Assembly: GCA_024636355.1 (NCBI GenBank)
Contig: JAGXHH010000124.1
Span: forward strand, 1-12,829
Source: Desulfobacteraceae bacterium
Lineage (GTDB): Bacteria; Desulfobacterota; Desulfobacteria; Desulfobacterales; Desulfosalsimonadaceae
Direction of reading: 5' to 3'
Length of the DNA: 12,829 nucleotides
This document shows positions 7,164 through 12,829 of this stretch, piece after piece. Under the pieces are notes generated by a model. It worked only from the letters and a program-made list of their open reading frames with translations, was not told where the DNA came from and searched no databases. The stretch's first letter is position 1, and each line of letters begins with the position of its first letter. The translations under genes and the position numbers were made by a program.

Positions 7164-7288
7164 CTTGCTCTTGCTCTTGCTCTTGCTCTTAATCTTGCTC
7201 TTGCTCTTAATCTTAATCTTAATCTTAATCAATAAAGAGACTGGAGATTAAGATTAAGAGCAAGATTAAGATCATGAGCAAGAGCAAG
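7164..7288. repeat. Hexamer-period inverted repeat, site 2 (two-word alphabet)
   Basis: The left arm, 7164-7229, is exactly eleven hexamers drawn from two words, A = CTTGCT and B = CTTAAT, in the order AAAABAABBBB. The right arm, 7247-7288, is seven hexamers; read on the minus strand from the outside inwards they are A, A, CATGAT, B, A, B, B. Both arms thus have A outside and B inside, and the 17-bp centre (7230-7246) is a short loop. The arms pair as a long stem with the surplus left-arm units looped out. The right arm begins 38 bp beyond the stop of the AI-2E permease gene. Confidence 0.88.
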
Positions 7289-7326
7289 AAAGAGATGCTC
7301 GTTAATTTTGCCCTCGTGACGATTCC

Positions 7327-8508
7327 CTATGCATGACGTTCAACCCGCTGCTGCTGGATCGGCTTCCAGTAGAATTCGATGAGCAGCACCCGGATGATGC
7401 AGGCGATGGGGACGGCGACGATCATGCCGGTGATCCCGAAATAAGCGCCGATCAGCAGGGCGAGCAATACTGCCAGGGGATGCAGGCCGGCGCCCTTGCC
7501 CACGATCCGCGGCTGCAGGACCATTCCCTCAATGGCCTGAATTACGGTGAACAGTCCGAGAACCGCCAGTGCCGCCCACAGCCGGGACGATCCGTCTGCG
7601 CTCCCGCCGAGCAATACGATTAACAGCGCCGGGGTCACCCCGATAATCGGCCCCAGGTAGGGAATGAACCCGCCGATGCCGGCGGCCGTTCCGATCAGGA
7701 TGGAAAATTTCCCCAATGCCGGAAATCCCATGAAACTGATAAAAAACAGCCCCACGGCGAAAAACAATCCCACGAGAAACGAGACCGTGAGCTGTCCTCT
7801 TAAAAACCCGCCGACGGCCACATCGAGTTTACCCAGAATATCGAAGGTACGCGTGCGATAGCGCGGCGGGATGGCCTTTTCGACAAACGGCCCGATTTTC
7901 TCCCAGTCGAGCACCAGGTAAAAAATGATTATGGCGACAAACAACAGGAACGAGGCGAAGCCGAAAACGGCCTGAATGCCCTTGACGATTTCGCCCACTG
8001 CAGCAATTCCGCCGGTGGTAATGGTTTTCAGCGCGGTCATTACCGACCCGAAGACTTTTTCATAATCGATTTCCAGGGCGCGCAGCTTTTCGGTTATGCC
8101 GGCGATCAATTCCTGGTCGATACCCAGCCTCGGGTTCTCGGCCAGCCGGTTCAGATAATGCGGGATCACCTCGCGGAGTGTTTCAATCAGGGCGACTATT
8201 TGGGAGATGATTACCGGCAGCACCACTGCGAGTGCCAGAAAAAAGACCGCCAGGACAAAAAAGAAGACCACCAGGGTGCCGGCAATGCGGCCAAGCCGCA
8301 GCCGCCGCTGAATTGCCAGGACGACCGGGGCGAGGACGTAGGCCAGAATAAAGGCGACGATAAACGGGGAAACCATATTAAAAATAATGAGCACGGGCGT
8401 CAGGAGCAGCCCGGCCGTGTAAAACAAGAGAACGATTACGCCCAGGATACCAAGGGCATATACAATACGGCGCAAAAGCGGGTCTTCGATCTGCTGCAGT
8501 TCGGTCAT
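7327..8508 (-). CDS. AI-2E family transporter (UPF0118/PerM-like permease)
   Basis: The 393-residue polytopic membrane protein matches the AI-2E/PerM family. Hydrophobic segments lie at about 15-38, 41-66, 74-102, 178-203, 233-262, 266-300, 303-330 and 336-372. The family-specific C-terminal block is clear: GGFIPYLGPIIGVTPA, then LQPRIVGKGAGLHPLAVLLA and GITGMIVAVPIA. Members export small molecules such as autoinducer-2 or sodium, but substrates differ and none can be assigned here. ATG 8508 has only a modest ribosome site (GAGAA). The gene starts 22 bp after the stop of the DUF2914 gene on the same strand, so the two are probably one operon. The length is normal for the family and nothing is missing. 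Confidence 0.92.
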   Translation of the reverse strand: MTELQQIEDPLLRRIVYALGILGVIVLLFYTAGLLLTPVLIIFNMVSPFIVAFILAYVLAPVVLAIQRRLRLGRIAGTLVVFFFVLAVFFLALAVVLPVIISQIVALIETLREVIPHYLNRLAENPRLGIDQELIAGITEKLRALEIDYEKVFGSVMTALKTITTGGIAAVGEIVKGIQAVFGFASFLLFVAIIIFYLVLDWEKIGPFVEKAIPPRYRTRTFDILGKLDVAVGGFLRGQLTVSFLVGLFFAVGLFFISFMGFPALGKFSILIGTAAGIGGFIPYLGPIIGVTPALLIVLLGGSADGSSRLWAALAVLGLFTVIQAIEGMVLQPRIVGKGAGLHPLAVLLALLIGAYFGITGMIVAVPIACIIRVLLIEFYWKPIQQQRVERHA

Positions 8509-8530
8509 CTTGAGGTTCTCGCTGGAAATT

Positions 8531-9346
8531 TTAAGGTATTACGGTAAATTCAACCTGACCCATTGTTTCGCCCTGATCGGTGACCACCGCCACACGCCAC
8601 TGCCCGACCAGGTCTGGGCTTTTCACGGTAATGTTGCTCCAGGTGCGCATACGGGGGTAAGCGATCGACAGTGCAACGGTCGCATATTTTCTGCCATCCA
8701 CATAATAGACGTGTTTGAGGGTATGGGGAAGCCGCTGTTTATCGGAGCGCACATCCATCCAGACCCAGACGTCGGGCCCGTTGTCCTTTTCCAGGGAAAA
8801 GACGGTCCGGGGGGCAACCGGCTGCCGGTTTTCCACCCGTTTGCAGGCCACGATTTCAGCAATCCGGATCCCTTCAGCGGATGGTCCCGGTTCAGGGGCC
8901 GATTCCTGAAAAGTCGTATTTATGTCCGGGATGAGAGTCTCCGATTGAGGCGTCTGTACGGGAGCAACGGGTGACGCTATGGATTGCGCGGGTGCCGCCG
9001 CTTTATCATTGACATCACTTTCCGCCGAAACAGACGGGGCCGATTGTTCTGGAGTTTTAGAAGGCGGCGCGGTTTCGGTGTCATCTTTTCCGTTCAGTTT
9101 TCCGGCAGTACTTTCCGGGCGGGTTATCGCCACCCTTTCGGAACTCCCGAGGTTTTCCGGTACTCTGCCATTAAAGGCCAGGTACCCGACAATCAACAAC
9201 ACTGCGATGCAGCAGGCAACCACCCCCGCTGCTTTCCCGTATTTTCGGCTTTCAATGCTCTGTTGCTGCTGCTGTTTCAGGTGGATTACCGACCGAAACT
9301 TCTGGATCAATTCCTGATCCTTGTCCTCGATAGTCTGCTTGCTCAT
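8531..9346 (-). CDS. Membrane-anchored DUF2914 protein
   Basis: The 271-residue protein has a charged N-terminus with a Gln run (25-29), one transmembrane helix (about 38-58), a long Ala/Pro/Ser/Glu-rich low-complexity linker (about 65-155) and a C-terminal DUF2914 domain (about 181-271). The domain is recognised by RTVFSLEKDNGPDVWVWMDV, P-TLKHVYYVDGRKYATV, RTWSNITV and GQWRVAVVTDQG. Topology suggests the domain is on the periplasmic side. DUF2914 has no established biochemical role; the fold of alternating short strands suggests ligand or protein binding. It is first in a likely operon with the AI-2E permease (22-bp gap), so it may be an accessory of that transporter (inference). The start at 9346 has a G-rich but imperfect ribosome site (GGGGGCG). 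Confidence 0.82.
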   Translation of the reverse strand: MSKQTIEDKDQELIQKFRSVIHLKQQQQQSIESRKYGKAAGVVACCIAVLLIVGYLAFNGRVPENLGSSERVAITRPESTAGKLNGKDDTETAPPSKTPEQSAPSVSAESDVNDKAAAPAQSIASPVAPVQTPQSETLIPDINTTFQESAPEPGPSAEGIRIAEIVACKRVENRQPVAPRTVFSLEKDNGPDVWVWMDVRSDKQRLPHTLKHVYYVDGRKYATVALSIAYPRMRTWSNITVKSPDLVGQWRVAVVTDQGETMGQVEFTVIP

Positions 9347-9613
9347 AGTAGGCGCCCCCAGGTTTTTACGGCCATATCAGGCAACCGGGTGACGCCTGAT
9401 TCCTCCGGCGGGCCGCCCGGTACCCGGATCTGTGAAAAACGAAATCGCGTCCGGGCACAGCCCGGGATCGACTAAGCAACCGCAACCGAAATGATAGGAA
9501 TGTTTTTTAAATCAGATAGAAGGAAGGATACTTCAATTTCTTCTGTTTGAAAAGAGATTAATCTACGTCTACTTAGGATGCGGTGGAAGAGGTGAATTTG
9601 TGGCGCCCGGCAA

Positions 9614-9633
9614 GGGCGGTTTCAAACCCGCCC
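9614..9633. repeat. GC-rich palindrome P1
   Basis: GGGCGGTTT at 9614-9622 faces AAACCCGCCC at 9624-9633, an imperfect inverted repeat with a one-base bulge. A diverged relative, with GGGTTTGAAATCC at its core, lies at 9788-9808. Both belong to the same cluster of REP-like units. Confidence 0.65.
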
Positions 9634-9664
9634 CTGGAGTTTGGACTTTCTACCCGTCCCGGAA

Positions 9665-9732
9665 GGGCGATTCGTGAATCGCCCCTACAACGTGAGGTAT
9701 GGTCATTCGTAGGGGCGATTCACGAATCGCCC
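9665..9732. repeat. 24-bp perfect inverted repeat of two REP-like palindromes (P2 and P3)
   Basis: P2 is GGGCGATTC-GT-GAATCGCCC (9665-9684) and P3 is GGGGCGATTC-AC-GAATCGCCCC (9712-9733). Extended by CTAC and GTAG, the segments 9665-9688 and 9709-9732 are exact reverse complements over 24 bases, separated by 20 bp. Each half is itself a perfect palindrome, so the DNA can form either two small hairpins or one long stem. The style is that of dispersed REP elements, although no REP-associated transposase is in the window. Confidence 0.85.
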
Positions 9733-9756
9733 CCGGGCGGGGAGAACCCGCCCGGG
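9732..9756. repeat. GC-rich palindrome P4
   Basis: CCCGGGCGGG (9732-9741) and CCCGCCCGGG (9747-9756) are perfect 10-bp complements around a GAGAA loop. It abuts P3 without a gap. The very stable stem could stop or stabilise a transcript, but no T tract follows on either strand. Confidence 0.8.
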
Positions 9757-9835
9757 TCTCTGGTTTGGACATTTAAAAGCTGGACTCGCGGACGGGTTTG
9801 AAATCCGCCACGACGCCTGGACGATGTAATCGTAG

Positions 9836-9855
9836 GTCGGGATTCACATCCCGAC
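9836..9855. repeat. Palindrome P6
   Basis: GTCGGGAT (9836-9843) pairs perfectly with ATCCCGAC (9848-9855) around TCAC. It is preceded by CGTAG, as P3 is, and shares the central TTCA, so it appears built on the same plan with different stem letters. Confidence 0.75.
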
Positions 9856-9869
9856 ATGGTTTAAGTCCT

Positions 9870-9930
9870 TATCACTATCGGTATCGAGAAGTTTTCGATC
9901 CCGATAGCGATTTCGATAGCGATACCGATA
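9870..9930. repeat. Hexamer-period inverted repeat, site 3
   Basis: The right side is a run of 6-bp units with a fixed CGAT and a variable dinucleotide: CCCGAT, AGCGAT, TTCGAT, AGCGAT, ACCGAT (9900-9929). The left arm 9870-9888 (ATCACT, ATCGGT, ATCGAG) is complementary to 9912-9930 at 15 of 19 positions. It is the least regular of the four sites and lies about 85 bp from site 4 in the same spacer. Confidence 0.7.
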
Positions 9931-10015
9931 CCAAGACACAAATTCCTTCCCGTAAAAATGCGGCGAAGCCGAGTTGGTCAGCTTCCAAGGGACTCGCTAT
10001 TTCGGGTTGAAATTC

Positions 10016-10073
10016 GTTGTCGTTATCGTTGTCGTAATCGCCGCTTCTCGATTACGATTACGACAACGACAAC
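10016..10073. repeat. Hexamer-period inverted repeat, site 4 (hairpin downstream of carB)
   Basis: Two 25-base arms (10016-10040 and 10049-10073) flank an 8-base loop (10041-10048); 22 of 25 positions pair. In the carB transcript one of the three mismatches is a G-U wobble. The right arm is CGATTA twice, then CGACAA twice; the left arm has units CGTTGT, CGTTAT and CGTAAT. It begins 75 bp past the carB stop, so it may act as a 3'-end hairpin. No T tract follows, so it is not a standard intrinsic terminator. Confidence 0.83.
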
Positions 10074-10148
10074 CATTTCGCTATCGCTTCACTGACAACG
10101 AGAAAAGCTAAGAAACATGAAAAAACGATCAGCGGATAACCAGTATTT

Positions 10149-12829
10149 TTACTTTAATTCACGGTGATACTCCTGCAGTGCCTTTAATTCCGGCTCGCCT
10201 TCCCGGCGGGCGCGGATTCCCTTGGCCGCGGCAACGGCTGCGGCCGTGGTGGTGATGTACGGCACCTTGTATCGGATGGCGGTCTTGCGGATGTAGGAGT
10301 CGTCCTCCTGGCTTTCCTTGCCGCTCGGGGTATTGATCAGCAGCTGAATGTCCTTGTTCTTTATGGCATCGACAACGTCCGGCCGGCCGTGACCGAGTTT
10401 TTTAAGGGCATGTGAGGCGATGCCGTGTTTTTTCAGAAAACCTTTGGTGCCGTTCGTGGTAAAAATTGAAAATCCCAGGTCGGAAAAAAGGCGGGCGGCT
10501 TCCACCACGCTCGACTTGTCCCGGTCGGCCACGGTGATCAGGACACTGCCTTCGAGTGGCAACGGCGTCTTGGTGGCCTCCTGTGCCTTATAATACGCCC
10601 GGCCGAAGCTGTCGGCCATGCCGAGGACCTCGCCGGTCGAGCGCATTTCCGGTCCGAGCAGCGGGTCGACCTCGGGGAACATGTTAAACGGAAAGACCGA
10701 TTCCTTGACCCCGTAATGGGAAAACGGACGCCGCTCCAGCTTGAAATCCGACAGTTTGGCGCCGAGCATGATTTTCGTGGCGATCCGTGCCATGGCCATT
10801 CCGCAGACCTTGGAGACGATCGGCACTGTCCGCGATGCCCGGGGGTTGGCCTCCAGGATGTAGACCATGTCGTCGGCAATGGCGTACTGGATGTTCATCA
10901 GGCCGACCACACCGAACTCGACCGCGATCTTGCGGGTGTATTCGATGATCGTATCGACGTGCTTCGGGGCAATGCTTACCGGCGGCAGCACGCAGGCCGA
11001 ATCCCCGGAGTGGACGCCCGCCAGTTCGATGTGCTCCATGACCGCCGGCACGAACGCATCGGTGCCGTCGGCGATGGCGTCCGCTTCCGCCTCGATGGCC
11101 GATTCCAGGAACTTGTCGATCAGGATCGGCCGTTCCGGCGACACCACCACGGCTACGGCCAGGTACCGCTGGAGCATCTGCTCGTTTAGAACGATTTCCA
11201 TGGCGCGCCCTCCCAGCACATAGGAGGGACGGACGATCAGCGGATAACCGATTCTCCGGGCGATGTCGAGGGCTTCGTCAAGCGACCGGGCCATGCCGGA
11301 TTCCGGCTGGGGAATCCCAAGCTTCCGGATGATCTCGTTGAAGCGCTCCCGATCTTCGGCCATATCGATGATTTCCGGCGTGGTTCCGAGTATCTTTACC
11401 CCGGCAGCTTCGAGCTCGGAGGCGATGTTTAGCGGTGTCTGTCCGCCGAACTGGACGATTACCCCTTCGGGTTTTTCCTTTTCATAGATGGAAAGCACGT
11501 CTTCAACGGTCAGCGGCTCGAAATAGAGCTTGTCCGAGGTGTCGTAGTCCGTGGAGACGGTTTCCGGGTTGCAGTTGACCATGATCGACTCATAGCCTGC
11601 CTCCCGGATGGCAAACGCCGCATGGACGCAGCAGTAGTCGAATTCGATGCCCTGGCCGATCCGGTTCGGTCCGCCGCCGAGCACCATGATCTTCTTCCGG
11701 TCGGAAACGGAAACCACATCCTTGCCGTTGTAAGTGGAGTAATAATAGGCGGCATCTTCAACACCGGAGACCGGCACCGGTTCCCATGCCTCCCCCATTC
11801 CAAGCGCAATTCGCCTTTCCCGGAGGTCGGCTTCGGCAATACCGAGCAGCTTTGCCAGGTACTTGTCGGCAAACCCGTCTTTTTTGGCCTGGACTAGCAG
11901 GTCATCGGGCGGCATCTTCCCTTTGTGCTTAAGGATCTGTTCTTCGAGTGCCACCAGTTCTTTCATCTGCCCGATGTGCCAGCGCTTGATCCGGGTGATG
12001 TCAAAAAGCTTGTCGACATCCGCGCCTTTGCGCAGGGCCTCGTACATCATAAACTGGCGCTCGCTGGTCGGGGTGCCGAGCATGTCCATGAGCTCTTCGA
12101 GGGATTTCTCATTGAAGTCTTTGGCAAACCCCAATCCGTACCGGTCGATTTCCAGGGATCGGATCGCCTTCTGGAAGGCCTCCTTGTAGTTCTTGCCGAT
12201 GCTCATTACCTCGCCCACGGCCCGCATCTGGGTGCCGAGCTTGTCTTCGACGCCCGGGAACTTCTCAAACCCCCACCGGGCGAACTTGACGACGACGTAA
12301 TCACCGGACGGCGTGTATTTCTCCAGGGTACCGTCGCGCCAGTAGGGAATTTCATCCAGGGTCAGGCCGCCGGCAAGCAATGAGGATATCAGGGCGATCG
12401 GAAAACCGGTTGCCTTGGAAGCAAGTGCCGAGGAACGCGACGTGCGGGGGTTGATCTCGATGACCACCACCCGGCCGGTTTCCGGGTTATGGGCGAACTG
12501 GATGTTGGTACCGCCGATCACTTCGATTGCTTCGACGATGGCATAGGAGTATTTCTGGAGTTTTTCCTGCAGCTCCTGCGAAATGGTCAGCATCGGGGCG
12601 GTACAGAAGGAATCACCGGTATGAACCCCCATGGCATCGATGTTTTCAATGAAACAGACCGTGATCATCTGGTTTTTGGAGTCCCGGACGACTTCGAGCT
12701 CGAGCTCCTCCCAGCCGAGAACCGATCCTTCGACGAGCACCTGGTTGATGATGCTGGCAGCCAACCCCCCGCTGGCCACGTTGCGCAGTTCCTCGATGTT
12801 GTAAACCAGACCGCCGCCGGTGCCGCCCA
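10149..12829 (-). CDS. carB: Carbamoyl-phosphate synthase large subunit, partial (5' end outside window)
   Basis: The visible 892 codons make up about five sixths of a usual protein of some 1,070 residues and run off the window at 12829 inside the first ATP-grasp domain (GGTGGGLVYN). The enzyme makes carbamoyl phosphate from bicarbonate, glutamine-derived ammonia and two ATP, for pyrimidine and arginine synthesis, together with CarA, which is not in the window. In order: the rest of the first synthetase half (ENIDAMGVHTGDS, NPRTSRSSALASKATGFP), the oligomerisation region, the second half starting KKIMVLGGGPNRIGQGIEFDY with NCNPETVSTDYDTSD, HIELAGVHSGDSACVLPP and NPRASRTVPIVSKVCG, and the C-terminal MGS-like regulatory domain (SVLITVADRDKSSVVEAARL onward, about 130 residues). 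All characteristic motifs are intact. The gene ends LQEYHRELK at 10149 and is followed by an 800-bp spacer. Confidence 0.97.
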   Translation of the reverse strand, partial: GGTGGGLVYNIEELRNVASGGLAASIINQVLVEGSVLGWEELELEVVRDSKNQMITVCFIENIDAMGVHTGDSFCTAPMLTISQELQEKLQKYSYAIVEAIEVIGGTNIQFAHNPETGRVVVIEINPRTSRSSALASKATGFPIALISSLLAGGLTLDEIPYWRDGTLEKYTPSGDYVVVKFARWGFEKFPGVEDKLGTQMRAVGEVMSIGKNYKEAFQKAIRSLEIDRYGLGFAKDFNEKSLEELMDMLGTPTSERQFMMYEALRKGADVDKLFDITRIKRWHIGQMKELVALEEQILKHKGKMPPDDLLVQAKKDGFADKYLAKLLGIAEADLRERRIALGMGEAWEPVPVSGVEDAAYYYSTYNGKDVVSVSDRKKIMVLGGGPNRIGQGIEFDYCCVHAAFAIREAGYESIMVNCNPETVSTDYDTSDKLYFEPLTVEDVLSIYEKEKPEGVIVQFGGQTPLNIASELEAAGVKILGTTPEIIDMAEDRERFNEIIRKLGIPQPESGMARSLDEALDIARRIGYPLIVRPSYVLGGRAMEIVLNEQMLQRYLAVAVVVSPERPILIDKFLESAIEAEADAIADGTDAFVPAVMEHIELAGVHSGDSACVLPPVSIAPKHVDTIIEYTRKIAVEFGVVGLMNIQYAIADDMVYILEANPRASRTVPIVSKVCGMAMARIATKIMLGAKLSDFKLERRPFSHYGVKESVFPFNMFPEVDPLLGPEMRSTGEVLGMADSFGRAYYKAQEATKTPLPLEGSVLITVADRDKSSVVEAARLFSDLGFSIFTTNGTKGFLKKHGIASHALKKLGHGRPDVVDAIKNKDIQLLINTPSGKESQEDDSYIRKTAIRYKVPYITTTAAAVAAAKGIRARREGEPELKALQEYHRELK

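Larger units (their letters stand above)
7000..7326. other. 327-bp convergent spacer
   Basis: It lies between the 3' end of the cyclase relic (plus) and the 3' end of the AI-2E permease gene (minus). It holds four CATGAAG repeats (7088-7124) and a hexamer inverted repeat (7164-7288). A T8 tract near 7079-7086 has no clear GC hairpin before it, so no classical terminator is called; the hexamer hairpin may serve both convergent transcripts. Confidence 0.6.
9347..10148. other. 802-bp non-coding spacer between carB and the DUF2914 operon
   Basis: Open frames here are short and cross palindromes, with no protein-like composition, so I see no gene. Positions 9347-9613 hold the leader and promoter region of the DUF2914 gene without a clear -35/-10. 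Positions 9614-9855 hold a cluster of GC-rich palindromes, and 9870-10073 two hexamer-period inverted repeats. Just after carB there is an A6 run on the plus strand (10120-10125; T6 on the carB strand) without a strong hairpin before it. Confidence 0.7.

Noticed and set aside
7164..7288. Possible CRISPR array
   Set aside because: The units are contiguous hexamers with no spacers, and no cas gene is present.
9614..9855. Insertion-sequence remnant
   Set aside because: There are palindromes but no transposase fragment, and no terminal repeats with target duplication could be identified.
9583..10010. Two short plus-strand frames in the carB-DUF2914 spacer
   Set aside because: They pass through palindromes and hexamer units, have no protein-like composition, and no ribosome site.
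10105..10148. Classical rho-independent terminator right after carB
   Set aside because: The carB strand has a T6 run, but the bases before it do not form a convincing GC-rich stem.

Overview
The window reads like a chromosomal piece of a Gram-negative, mid-to-high-GC anaerobe of the Desulfobacterota (former Deltaproteobacteria) type. That placement is an inference from gene style: very large multi-PAS signalling proteins, a class III cyclase with a characteristic C-terminal tail, an SH3/twin-arginine gene pair, and intergenic spaces full of palindromes. No rRNA, tRNA, CRISPR array, transposase or phage gene is visible.

Layout. 1-2423 (minus): a multi-PAS sensor gene interrupted by one in-frame TAA at 630-632; the frame stays open from the stop to the window edge. 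2424-2827: a spacer with a hexamer-period inverted repeat and a GTGCAC-type palindrome. 2828-5488 (minus): a tandem paralogue, PAS x4-GGDEF-HD-GYP, with an intact GGDEF motif and an eroded HD-GYP motif. 5489-5928: divergent AT-rich promoter spacer. 5929-6999 (plus): an exported SH3 protein, then the first 14 codons of a twin-arginine-leader gene fused out of frame to a class III cyclase relic that has lost its catalytic core. 7000-7326: convergent spacer with a second hexamer inverted repeat. 7327-8508 and 8531-9346 (minus): AI-2E-family permease preceded by a DUF2914 membrane-anchored protein, a likely two-gene operon. 9347-10148: 800 bp without a gene, holding a cluster of GC-rich palindromes and two more hexamer-period inverted repeats. 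10149-12829 (minus): the C-terminal five sixths of carB.

How the genes work together. The two PAS genes look like sensors feeding cyclic-di-GMP or another output; the output domain of the first lies outside the window. carB is housekeeping (carbamoyl phosphate for pyrimidines and arginine). The SH3/cyclase area is a site of gene decay by deletion.

The most unusual signal is in the spacers. Four sites carry inverted repeats built from 6-bp units, often drawn from only two or three unit words per site. The words differ between sites, but the period and the inverted arrangement are the same. All are intergenic; three start 38 to 100 bp beyond the stop codon of a minus-strand gene, and none is in the divergent promoter spacer. 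This looks like a family defined by architecture rather than by sequence.
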